A DNA stretch of 64,000 bases from Pelomonas sp. Root1217 (lineage in GTDB: Bacteria > Pseudomonadota > Gammaproteobacteria > Burkholderiales > Burkholderiaceae_C), in NCBI RefSeq assembly GCF_001425705.1, contig NZ_LMDC01000023.1, positions 473,079 to 537,078 on the forward strand, read 5' to 3'. This document shows, piece after piece, positions 22,376 to 31,685 of this stretch. The position numbers and the translations under genes were made by a program. A model generated the notes under the pieces. It searched no databases. It was not told where the DNA came from and saw only the letters and a program-made list of their open reading frames with translations. Every line of letters begins with the position of its first letter. The stretch's first letter is position 1.

Positions 22376-24614
22376 GAAGCGCCGCAGCTGCAACGGGCGC
22401 CAGGGGCTTGGCCAACAGCCAGCCTTGCAGATGCGTGCAGCCCAGGGCCTCGACCTCGGCGGCCTGTGCCTCGGTCTCGACGCCTTCCGCCACGATGGCC
22501 AGGCCCAGCGCCTGGGCCAACACGCAGGCCGCGCGCACGACGGCACCGGCCGAGGGCTCGGGCAGCGGGTCGATCATGCTGCGATCGAGCTTGAGCGTCG
22601 TGATGGGCAGGCGGCGCAGCAGGGTCAGCGAGCTCTGGCCGGTGCCGAAGTCGTCGAACGCCACCCCTACGCCGGCGTCACGCAGCCGCGCGAGCTGGGG
22701 CAGCACACGGTCCATGTGCGTCATCGCGGCGGTCTCGGTGATCTCGACCTCGATCAGCGTCGGCGCCAGGCCATGCGCGCGCACCAGGTCGAGCAGCCAG
22801 TCGGCAAAACCCGTGTCCTCGAACTGCAGCGGCGACACGTTCACCGCCACCGGCATGACGGCCAGGCCCTGCCGCTGCCAGGCGCGCAGCTGCCGGGCGG
22901 CCTGGCGAAGGATCAGCGCACCCAGCGGCACGATCTGGCCGGTGCGCTCGGCCGCGGGAATGAAGTCCGCCGGGCTGACGCGGCCGCGGCCGGGCCGCTG
23001 CCAGCGCACCAGGGCCTCGAAACCCGCCAGGCGCCGTGTGCCGGACTCGAACTTGGGCTGGTAGTCGAGCTGGAACTCCTCGCGCTCGATGGCCGCGGCC
23101 AGGGCCTGTTCGATCTCCAGCAGGCCGCCGGCCGCCGCCGACATGCCGGGTTGGAAGACCACGACGGCCGCGCCGGCCTGCTGCTTGGCCTGGTGCATGG
23201 CCACATCGGCCGCACGCAGCAGAGCCGCGCCATCCCGGCCATGGGCGGGGAAACGCGCGATGCCGACGGACAGATGCACGTAAAGCGCCCGGTGCGCGAC
23301 GGCAAAGGGCGCATTCATCAGCGCAAGCAGGCGCTGGCCGGCCAACAGGGCGGCCGGGTCATCGCCGACGCCGGGTTGCAGCAGCAGGAACTGGTCCTCG
23401 CCCAGGCGCGCCAGCAGGGCCTCGGGCGGCAGGGCCTCGCGCAGGCGCGCCGCGATGGCCTGCAGCAGCGCGTCGCCGGTCTCGTGGCCCAGGCTTTCGT
23501 TGACGAGCTGGAAGCGGTCCAGGTCGGCGGACAGCAGCGCGAATCCCGGGCTGCCGGGCGCCGTCAGCTCGGCCAGACGGGCCAGGGCGGCATGGCGGTT
23601 GGGCAGGTCGGTCAGTTCGTCATGCAGGGCCTGGCGGCGCAACGCCTCGATGGCACGCTGGCGCTCGGTGTCGTCCAGCATCAGCACCAGCAGGGCCGGG
23701 CTGCCTTCCCACTCGATATAGCTGGAGCTGCCGCGCAGATAGATGGCGCTGCCGTCGCGGCGGTAGCGCTCGCCCTCCCAAGCGATCTGGCCCGAGCGCT
23801 CCTGCAGCAGGCGCTGGTAGCGCCCGCGGGCTTCCTCGATGTCGGACGTGGCGATCAGCGGCGCGATGGGGCCGATGTTTTCGACCTTGTCGTAGCCGAA
23901 CAGCGCCAGCGCTGCGGGGTTGGCGTAGACCGCATGGCGGTCGCGCACGACGAGCAGGCCCTGCATGGACTGCTCGTAGACCTGGCGCAACTGCGAATTG
24001 ACTCGCAGGGTCTCGTGATGGGCGCGGCGCACCGACAGCAGGATCAGCGCCATGGCCAGCACGGCCTGCACATAGGTACCCAGGATGTGGGTGACGGGCG
24101 AGCGGGCCAGCGGGTCCAGCAGCGGGCCACTCAGGTGCACCAGGCCCGAGGCGATGAAGCAGGCAGCGACGAAGCGCTCGCCAGCGGCACCATCACGCCA
24201 CAGCCAGGCCGCAGCCAGCCAGGCGCCACCGGTCAGGATGGTTGCCGCCGCGACGATCGCATAACGCTGCTGCACGAGCGCCAGCGCCAGGATGACGCCC
24301 AGCAAGGCGATGAACAGCGGCGCATTGCGTTGCCAGCGCCAGGTTCTGCCGCGATAACGCGCGGCCCCCGCCAATTGCAGGGCCAGCGAGGCCATGATGC
24401 AGGCCGTCGCCACGGTGGCCTGCAGCTTGTAGTGCACGGACTCCTGGTCCGGCGGCACGAGGGCGATGCCCAGCGTGAGGCCCACGGAGAGCAGGACATG
24501 GCTCCAGCCCCAGTCGCTGATGTGGGGATGGCCAGGCTCCAGCCGGGCCAGCACCAGCAGCGCCACGCCAAGCAGGGCGATCAAGCTGGTGCTGATCAGC
24601 AGGGATCCCGTCAT
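22317..24614 (-). CDS. Membrane PAS-GGDEF-EAL protein; GGDEF degenerate, EAL intact
   Basis: The protein has 765 residues. About six or seven N-terminal membrane helices (residues 1-195) form a MASE-like sensor. A PAS domain follows (YEQSMQGLLVVRDRHAVYAN). The GGDEF domain has the active site changed to GEDQF (LLARLGEDQFLLLQ) and no RxxD site, so cyclase activity is unlikely. The EAL domain keeps its catalytic motifs: FEALVRW, NVSPLQF, EITETAAM, DDFGTGQSSL, KLDRSMI and EGVETEAQ. It should hydrolyse c-di-GMP, perhaps with the GGDEF part sensing GTP. The C-terminal 19 codons overlap psd on the other strand. It opposes the two cyclases nearby. Confidence 0.92.
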   Translation of the reverse strand: MTGSLLISTSLIALLGVALLVLARLEPGHPHISDWGWSHVLLSVGLTLGIALVPPDQESVHYKLQATVATACIMASLALQLAGAARYRGRTWRWQRNAPLFIALLGVILALALVQQRYAIVAAATILTGGAWLAAAWLWRDGAAGERFVAACFIASGLVHLSGPLLDPLARSPVTHILGTYVQAVLAMALILLSVRRAHHETLRVNSQLRQVYEQSMQGLLVVRDRHAVYANPAALALFGYDKVENIGPIAPLIATSDIEEARGRYQRLLQERSGQIAWEGERYRRDGSAIYLRGSSSYIEWEGSPALLVLMLDDTERQRAIEALRRQALHDELTDLPNRHAALARLAELTAPGSPGFALLSADLDRFQLVNESLGHETGDALLQAIAARLREALPPEALLARLGEDQFLLLQPGVGDDPAALLAGQRLLALMNAPFAVAHRALYVHLSVGIARFPAHGRDGAALLRAADVAMHQAKQQAGAAVVVFQPGMSAAAGGLLEIEQALAAAIEREEFQLDYQPKFESGTRRLAGFEALVRWQRPGRGRVSPADFIPAAERTGQIVPLGALILRQAARQLRAWQRQGLAVMPVAVNVSPLQFEDTGFADWLLDLVRAHGLAPTLIEVEITETAAMTHMDRVLPQLARLRDAGVGVAFDDFGTGQSSLTLLRRLPITTLKLDRSMIDPLPEPSAGAVVRAACVLAQALGLAIVAEGVETEAQAAEVEALGCTHLQGWLLAKPLAPVAAAALLSSPSAHPAGPSLPAATPG

Positions 24615-24690
24615 CGGCCCATCCTAGCCAGGATGGACCGCGCCACGTGACTTCAGTCACGCGCAGAGTCGTTAGAACTCAGGACGGATG

Positions 24691-26109
24691 TCACGCGGGA
24701 CCAGCGCCCAGCGGTCCCCAGGTGAAGGTCACGACGCCGCTGGCCGGCAGTTCGTAGCTGAAGCGCTGGCCGGGTGCCTGCACCGTGAAGCGGCGGGGCG
24801 CGGCGGCGGAGTTGCTGACGATCAGGACGGTGCTGCCGTCGGGGTTGTTGAAGGCGACGTGGTCAAGGCCTGTCTTCTTGCCATCGCCGCCTTCCGAGTC
24901 GACGCGCCGCGCACCCTGGCGAACGAAGCGGCTGGCGTGGCCGAAGGCGTAGTACTCGATGTTGCGCGTGACCTGGCCGGTCCTGGGGTCGATGGTGACG
25001 ACGCCGCGGCAGTCCTTGCAGCCGCCCAGGTGCGGGCCGTACTGCGGGTCCAGCGCCAGGTTCCACATCAGCACGCCACGCGCGCCGTGGCGGGTGCTGC
25101 CGATGATGAGGTTGCGCGTGATCCACGGCAGCGTCTCTGCCCACTGCGGCTTCCACTCGCCACCGGAACACTCAGTGAACCAGACATCCAGCTCCGGAAA
25201 GTGCTGGGCCACCTGGGACTGCGCGGACACGTCCCCTGCATAGCAATGCCAGGCCACACCCGACACGTATCTGCGCGCCGTGGCGTCGGACAGCATGGAC
25301 AACGGGCTCCAGGGCTCGTCCCAGTTGTGGTCCCACTCCAGGATCTGCGTCTTCAGGCCTTTGCTTTGCAGCAGCGGGCCGAGGTGCTGGCCGACGACGG
25401 CGGCGCGGGTGCGCGGCGTCATGCGCATCCCGGGGTAGTCGGGCGGCTCGAAGTGCGGCTCGTTCTGCAGCGTCAGCGCGAAGATGGGCACGCCTTCGGC
25501 TTTCATGGCCTCGACATAGCGCACCATGTAGTTGGCAAAGGCGCCGTAGAACTCGGGCTTGAGTTGGCCCTGCACCAGGCTGTCGGTCGTCTTCATCCAG
25601 CCCGGCGCGCTCCAGGGAGAGGCCATGACATGCAGCTTGGGGTTCAGCGCCAGCGCCTGCTTGACGGCGGGGATGACGTCGGCGCGTTCAGCGTCGAGCG
25701 AGAAGTGCTTCAGTTCGGGGTCGGTCTGGCCCGGCGGCATGTCGTCCAGGCTGTAGTGGCGGCGCGAGAAGTCGGAGGCGCCGATGGTCAGCCGCGTCAG
25801 TTCGAAGCCCAAACCGTGGCCTTCTCGCGTGAACAGCTCGCGCATCAGCGCGTCACGCTGCGCCTCGCTCATGCCGTGGCGCATCAGCCAGGCCGAGCCT
25901 TCGGTGATGGCGGCGCCAAAGCCGGCCATGCGCTGGTGCTGGCGCTTCGGGTCGATGCGGATGACGGCATCCGCCCTGGCCGTGGTTGCCGGGACCTCGC
26001 TGGGAGCGAGGAGATGCAGCTGATCGGCAGTGGTCAGGTAAGCCCTGACAGGCGCCCCGTTGGCAACACCAGCAAGAGCAGCCGTCAGGGCAAGCAGCAG
26101 GGTCTTCAT
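24691..26109 (-). CDS. Glycoside hydrolase family 30 (beta-glucosidase/beta-glucanase type), exported
   Basis: The protein has 472 residues with a signal peptide (MKTLLLALTAALAGVANGAP). The GH30 TIM-barrel and side beta domain are recognisable: HQRMAGFGAAITEGSAWLM, LTIGASDFSRRHYSLDD, MASPWSAPGWMKT. The acid/base Glu is E217 in TLQNEPHFE and the nucleophile E313 in WFTECSGGEW. The C-terminal beta domain includes FNNPDGSTVLIVSNS. GH30 members of this type hydrolyse glucosylceramide, beta-1,6-glucan or related beta-glucosides. It is the last gene of the leftward sugar operon, 12 bases after the ABC ATPase, which favours a beta-glucan role. Confidence 0.9.
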   Translation of the reverse strand: MKTLLLALTAALAGVANGAPVRAYLTTADQLHLLAPSEVPATTARADAVIRIDPKRQHQRMAGFGAAITEGSAWLMRHGMSEAQRDALMRELFTREGHGLGFELTRLTIGASDFSRRHYSLDDMPPGQTDPELKHFSLDAERADVIPAVKQALALNPKLHVMASPWSAPGWMKTTDSLVQGQLKPEFYGAFANYMVRYVEAMKAEGVPIFALTLQNEPHFEPPDYPGMRMTPRTRAAVVGQHLGPLLQSKGLKTQILEWDHNWDEPWSPLSMLSDATARRYVSGVAWHCYAGDVSAQSQVAQHFPELDVWFTECSGGEWKPQWAETLPWITRNLIIGSTRHGARGVLMWNLALDPQYGPHLGGCKDCRGVVTIDPRTGQVTRNIEYYAFGHASRFVRQGARRVDSEGGDGKKTGLDHVAFNNPDGSTVLIVSNSAAAPRRFTVQAPGQRFSYELPASGVVTFTWGPLGAGPA

Positions 26110-26121
26110 GGCTTGGGGGCT

Positions 26122-27173
<1,052 letters not shown>

Positions 27174-27177
<4 letters not shown>

Positions 27178-28037
27178 TTCACTGCCCCGGCGGCGATGCC
27201 GCGAACGAACCACCGACCTGAAATCAGGTAGACGAGAAGAGGAACGGCCGACGTCAGGATGGTCGCGGCCATGTTGAGGTTGTAGAGGCGCTCGCCCGTC
27301 GTCGTGTTGATCACGTTGTTGAGCTGCACCGTCATCGGCTGGTTCTCGCGGCCGGCAAAGGTCAGGCCGAGGATGTAGTCGTTCCACACACCGGTGATCT
27401 GCATGATGGCCGCGACGATCAGCATGGGCGTGGACATCGGCAGCACCAACTGCACGAAGATGCGCCAGAAGCCGCCGCCGTCCACGCGCGCCGCCTTGAA
27501 CAGCTCGGTCGGCAGGCTGGCGTAGTAGTTGCGGAACAGCAGCGTCATGATCGGCATGGCGAACACCAGGTGCACGGCGACGATGCCGGGCAGGCTGCTG
27601 TAGATGCCGACGGCCGCTTCCAGCTTGACGAGCGGATAGATCATCACCTGGATGGGGATGAAGGCGCCCATCATCAGCACGCCGAACAGCCACTGGCCGC
27701 CCTTGGGCTTCCACCAGCTCAGCGCATAGCCGTTGATGGCGCCCAGCAGGATGGGCAGGATGACCGACGGCACGGTGATGGCCACCGAGCTCCAGAAGCC
27801 GCCGCGGATGCCCTCGCAGCTGACGCCCGTGCAGGCCTCGCTCCAGGCGGCGCGCCAGGCATCCAGCGAGGCCGACGACGGCAGCGCGAAGATCTGGCCG
27901 AGGCGGATCTCCTCCATGCTCTTGAACGACGTGGTCAACATCACATACAGCGGCAGCAGGAAGAAGGCCGCGGCGAACAGCAGGAAGGCGTAGACGCCGA
28001 TGCGTGCCCAGAGAGCCGTAGCTTTGCGCTTGGCCAT
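27174..28037 (-). CDS. Sugar ABC transporter permease (MalG type)
   Basis: The protein has 287 residues and six membrane segments beginning with VYAFLLFAAAFFLLPLYVML. The EAA loop that contacts the ATPase is seen as NYYASLPTELFKAARVDGGG, followed by FWRIFVQLVLPMSTP. The MalG-type C-terminus is RWFVRGIAAGAVK. One periplasmic loop has a Cys pair (EACTGVSCEGI). The start ATG at 28037 shares a base with the stop of the MalF-type permease (TGATG). It is the second half of the heterodimeric pore of a CUT1 carbohydrate importer. Confidence 0.93.
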
Positions 28038-28912
28038 CAGTGGCCTCCCTGTGTCTTCTGGCGGCTGCGCACGTAGGCGAGCGGTGCGACCAGGGCGAGC
28101 ACGGTGATCAGCAGCACGACGGCACCGGCCGATGCGAGTGCCAGGTTGGCGCGGCCGAACAGGTGGTCCATGATGAACTTGGCCGGCACGTCGCTGGCCG
28201 TGCCCGGGCCGCCTTGCGTCATGGCGACGACGGTGTCGAAGACCTTGACGACGCCGGTGGCCAGCAGCGTGAAGACGGTGGCCAGCGTCGGGCCCATCAT
28301 GGGCAGCACGATGGACAGGTAGACGCGCCAGGTCGGGATGCCGTCCAGCTTGGCGGCCTTCCAGATCTCCTCGTCGATGCCGCGCAGGCCGGCCAGCATC
28401 AGCGCCATCACCAGCCCTGCCCCTTGCCAGGTGCCGGCGATGACGACGGTGTAGATGACCATGTCCTGGTCGACGATCCAGTCGAAGCTGAAGTCCTTCC
28501 ATCCCATCTGCTGCACCGCGTTCTGCAGGCCGCTGTCGGGGTTGAGCACCCACTGCCAGACCAGGCCGGTGGCAACGAAGGACATCGCGTAGGGGTACAG
28601 GAAGGCGGTGCGCAGCACGCCCTCGCCACGCACCTTCTGGTCGATGAAGACGGCCAGCAGGAAGCCGATGACCATGGCCGCGACGATGTAGAGCACGCCG
28701 TAGACCATCAGGTTGTGGATGGCGAGCTGCCAGCGCTCGTTGTCGAGCAGGCGTTCGAACTGCTGCAGGCCGACGAAGTCGTCCTTGGGGAAGGTGCGCG
28801 AGCTGGACACCGAGGTGCGCAGCGTCCACAGCACCGTGCCCACATAGCCGATGCAGACGATGAGCGCCAGGGGCAGCAGCGCACCCCAGGCCGCGAGGGA
28901 CCGACGTTTCAT
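28037..28912 (-). CDS. Sugar ABC transporter permease (MalF type)
   Basis: The protein has 291 residues and six membrane segments, starting WGALLPLALIVCIGYVGTVL. The EAA loop is GLRGIDEEIWKAAKLDGIPT followed by WRVYLSIVLPMMGP, and VKVFDTVVAMTQGGPG is typical of MalF/UgpA permeases. It starts 1 base after the stop of the binding-protein gene and overlaps the next permease by one base. It pairs with the MalG-type protein. The family is firm; the transported sugar is not readable from the sequence. Confidence 0.93.
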   Translation of the reverse strand: MKRRSLAAWGALLPLALIVCIGYVGTVLWTLRTSVSSSRTFPKDDFVGLQQFERLLDNERWQLAIHNLMVYGVLYIVAAMVIGFLLAVFIDQKVRGEGVLRTAFLYPYAMSFVATGLVWQWVLNPDSGLQNAVQQMGWKDFSFDWIVDQDMVIYTVVIAGTWQGAGLVMALMLAGLRGIDEEIWKAAKLDGIPTWRVYLSIVLPMMGPTLATVFTLLATGVVKVFDTVVAMTQGGPGTASDVPAKFIMDHLFGRANLALASAGAVVLLITVLALVAPLAYVRSRQKTQGGH

Positions 28913-28913
28913 G

Positions 28914-30146
28914 TCAGTTCCTGAGCGCGGAGACGATGTCCTTCTGGACCTTCTCGACTGGGATGCTGCGGTTCCAGTAGCTCGTCAGCACGTCCTGCAG
29001 CGCGCCGTTCTGGTCGGGCGTGATGTAGATCTCGCCGTTGCCGAGCTGGCGCGACTTGTCCTTCATCGCCGCCACGCCCATCTGCGCGCACAGGTCCATC
29101 TTGCTGACGTCGACGTCCGTGCGAATGGGGATGCTGCCCTTCTTCATGCTGAAGGCCACCTGCGTGGCAGGCTGGGTGATGACGCTGGCGAGCAGCTGCT
29201 GGGCCTTGACCTGATCGGGCTTGTCGGTCTTCGGGAAGACCATCACGTCGCCCTGGATGATGTAGGGCGCCTTGGGGCCGAAGCCCGGCGCGCAGCCGTA
29301 GTCCTTGCCGGCCTCCTGCTTGGCCTGGGCGAACTCGCCCTTGGCCCAGTCGCCCATGATCTGCACGCCGCCGCGGCCGCTGATCAGCATGGCGGTGGCG
29401 TCGTTCCAGTTGCGGCCCGGCGAGCCCTTGTCGGTGTAGCTCTGCAGGCGCTTGAAGGCCAGCAGCACCTTCTTGAAGTCTTCGCCCAGGATGGCCTTGG
29501 GGTCGCGGTCGCGGAATATCTTCAGGTAGAGATCACGGCCGCCGTAGTGGGCCAGCACGGCGGTGAAGACGATGCCGTCCTGCCAGGGCTGGCCACCGTG
29601 GGCCAGCGGCACGAGGCCGGCGGCCTTGAGCTTGTCCAGCGCGACGAACAGTTCATCGAAGCTCTTGGGTTCCTCGACGATGCCGGCCTTCTTGAAGGCG
29701 GCCTTGGAGAACCAGAACCAGGTCATGTTGTGGATATTGACCGGCGCGGCGTAGTAGTGGCCGTTGACGCGGATGGCGCTCAGCACGGTCTCGGGCAGGA
29801 ACTTGTCCCAGCCGTCGCGCTGGGCCACCGCGTCGACGTTGTTCAGCAGGCCCTGGTCGACGATGTCGCGGAACTGCTGGGTGGTGTTGAACTGGGCGGC
29901 CGTGGGCGGGTTGCCGCCGGCGATGCGGTTGATGGCCACCGAGCGCGCCTGCTCGCCCAGGGCGACGGCGGTGTCCACCCAGATGCCGCCCTGGGCCTTG
30001 TAGGCCTCGGCCAGGGTCTTGGCGGCGGCGGATTCGCCCCCCGAGGTCCACCAGTGGATGACCTCGGCCTTGAGGGGCTCGGCGGCGTTGGAAGCGGTTG
30101 CAGCCAGCAGCGCAACCAGGGCCAGGGCGTGGCGGGGGAACTTCAT
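28914..30146 (-). CDS. Sugar ABC transporter substrate-binding protein
   Basis: The protein has 410 residues with a signal peptide (MKFPRHALALVALLAATASN, cleaved after NAA). The family-1 extracellular binding fold is clear: EVIHWWTSGGESAAAKTLAE, GNPPTAAQFNTTQQFRDIVD, YYAAPVNIHNMTWFWFSKAA and MLISGRGGVQIMGDWAKGEF. It binds sugars in the periplasm and delivers them to the adjacent permeases. Aromatic residues in NMTWFWF are the sort that stack on sugars. Ribosome site CCGGAGA lies 5 bases upstream. A 135-base gap with a 7-bp hairpin separates it from the GH1 gene. The likely ligand is a beta-glucoside oligosaccharide, by context. Confidence 0.93.
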   Translation of the reverse strand: MKFPRHALALVALLAATASNAAEPLKAEVIHWWTSGGESAAAKTLAEAYKAQGGIWVDTAVALGEQARSVAINRIAGGNPPTAAQFNTTQQFRDIVDQGLLNNVDAVAQRDGWDKFLPETVLSAIRVNGHYYAAPVNIHNMTWFWFSKAAFKKAGIVEEPKSFDELFVALDKLKAAGLVPLAHGGQPWQDGIVFTAVLAHYGGRDLYLKIFRDRDPKAILGEDFKKVLLAFKRLQSYTDKGSPGRNWNDATAMLISGRGGVQIMGDWAKGEFAQAKQEAGKDYGCAPGFGPKAPYIIQGDVMVFPKTDKPDQVKAQQLLASVITQPATQVAFSMKKGSIPIRTDVDVSKMDLCAQMGVAAMKDKSRQLGNGEIYITPDQNGALQDVLTSYWNRSIPVEKVQKDIVSALRN

Positions 30147-30281
30147 CTTGTCTCCGGATCTTGTGGGGTCGGCGAGGCCGCAGTGTCGCGCTGCCGGGCG
30201 CGACGCGCCTGAGGGCAGACCCTGTAATATTTCATTTAGAAACCGCCTGTACCCTTTAAATAGAGGGCTCCAGGCCGTTAA
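30147..30281 (-). other. Gap with hairpin and A/T-rich patch between GH1 and binding-protein genes
   Basis: On the minus strand the gap contains an A/T-rich patch (TATTTAAAGGG and TTTCTAAATGAAATATTAC). A 7-bp hairpin follows, GTCGCGC with GCGCGAC at 30185-30204. It is the longest gap inside the leftward operon. It may hold an internal promoter for the ABC genes or an mRNA-stabilising stem ahead of the abundant binding protein. No LacI-type operator was found in it. Confidence 0.3.
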
Positions 30282-31628
30282 TTATTCGTTCAGGAAGCGG
30301 CCGTACCAGAGGCCGCTGTCCTTCAGCGTGCGCTTCTGGGTGGCGTAGTCGACATAGGCGATGCCGAAGCGGCGCAGATAGCCCTCGGCCCACTCGAAGT
30401 TATCCAGCAGGCTCCAGGCGAAGTAGCCCTTGACGGGCACGCCGGCATCGATGGCCCGCTTCAGCGCGGCCAGGTGGCGTTGCAGATAGGACAGGCGCTC
30501 GGCGTCATGCACGCAGCCTTCGGGCGTCAGCACGTCCTCGAAGGTGGAACCGTTCTCGGTCAGCTGGATGACCGGCGGGTTGTAGTCGCGCTGCAGGCGG
30601 GTCAGCAGGTCGACCAGCCCTTGCGGCGAGACCTCCCAGCCGAAGCCGGTGCGCTCGACGCCCTCCTTCTCGACGAGGCTGGCGCGCATCGGGCCACCGG
30701 CCGGGTCGTCCTTGACCATCTCTGGGAAGTAGTAGTTCACGCCCAGGAAGTCGGTTGCGGTCGCGATGGCGTCCAGGTCGCCGGGCAGCACCGTGGGCGC
30801 GGCGTCGCCGATCAATTCCAGGGTGTCGGCGGGATAGCCCCGGCCGAACAGCGGGTCGAGGAACCAGCGGTTGCGCAGGCCGTCGTGGCGCTTCAGGGCG
30901 GCGAGGTCTTCGGCGCTGCTCGATGCAGCCGTGATGGGATGCAGGCTCAGCGTGATGCCGACCTGGGCGCCCGCCGAGTTCTTGCGGATCAGCGGGATGG
31001 CCTGGCCATGCGACAGCAGCACGTGGTGGCAGGCCTGCATCGCGTCGGCCAGGCTGCTGCCGCCCGGCGCGTGGATGTTTTCCCAGTAACCCATCATGCA
31101 GGAGCACCAGGGTTCGTTGTGGGTGATCCAGTGCTTGACCCGGTCGCCCAGGCGGCGGGTGACGATGTCGGTGTATTCCAGGAAGGCGCCGACCGTGTCG
31201 CGCGACACCCAGCCACCCTGCTCCTGCAGCGCCTGCGGCAGGTCCCAGTGGTAGAGGGTGCACCAGGGGTCGAGGCCGCGCGCCAGCATGCCGTCCACCA
31301 GCCGGTCGTAGAAGGCCAGGCCGGCTTCGTTCACGGTGCCGCGCCCCTGGGGCAGGATGCGCGGCCAGGCGATGGAGAAGCGGTAGGCGTTGACGCCCAG
31401 GCCCTTGGCCATGTCCAGGTCCTGGGGCCAGAGGTGGTAGTGGTCGCAGGCCACCCGGCCGTTGCTGCCATCGCGGATGCGGCCCGGCTGCTGGCAGAAG
31501 CGGTCCCAGATGGACTCGCCCTTGCCGTCCTCGCGGCCGGCGCCTTCGATCTGGAAGGAGGAGGTGGACACGCCCCAACGGAAGTCGGCGGGGAAGTCTT
31601 TGCGGGTCGGGGCGTTGTGGGAGCTCAT
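30282..31628 (-). CDS. Glycoside hydrolase family 1 beta-glucosidase, cytosolic
   Basis: The protein has 448 residues and no signal peptide. The GH1 N-terminal signature is FRWGVSTSSFQIEGAGREDG. The acid/base is E172 in ITHNEPWCS and the nucleophile E358 in QLTENGS. Further blocks are YRFSIAWPRILPQG, CTLYHWDLPQAL and KGYFAWSLLDNFEWAEGY, including the glycone-binding Trp and Glu. It hydrolyses beta-glucosides such as cellobiose, gentiobiose or laminaribiose after import. It lies between the TonB receptor and the ABC transporter genes, on the same strand. Full length for the family. Confidence 0.94.
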   Translation of the reverse strand: MSSHNAPTRKDFPADFRWGVSTSSFQIEGAGREDGKGESIWDRFCQQPGRIRDGSNGRVACDHYHLWPQDLDMAKGLGVNAYRFSIAWPRILPQGRGTVNEAGLAFYDRLVDGMLARGLDPWCTLYHWDLPQALQEQGGWVSRDTVGAFLEYTDIVTRRLGDRVKHWITHNEPWCSCMMGYWENIHAPGGSSLADAMQACHHVLLSHGQAIPLIRKNSAGAQVGITLSLHPITAASSSAEDLAALKRHDGLRNRWFLDPLFGRGYPADTLELIGDAAPTVLPGDLDAIATATDFLGVNYYFPEMVKDDPAGGPMRASLVEKEGVERTGFGWEVSPQGLVDLLTRLQRDYNPPVIQLTENGSTFEDVLTPEGCVHDAERLSYLQRHLAALKRAIDAGVPVKGYFAWSLLDNFEWAEGYLRRFGIAYVDYATQKRTLKDSGLWYGRFLNE

Positions 31629-31685
31629 GCTTCGGATGTGAGGGCGCCGGCAGCGAAGCCGGCGCGGTTCAGGAACGGGAAACGG

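Noticed and set aside
22425-24650. 741-codon open frame antisense to the EAL gene; similar long frames at 2417-4069, 24688-27231, 49607-52603 and 53773-55656
   Set aside because: Long antisense frames are expected at this GC content. Their translations are repetitive, rich in Arg/Gly/His/Gln and without family motifs, while the opposite strands encode clear proteins.
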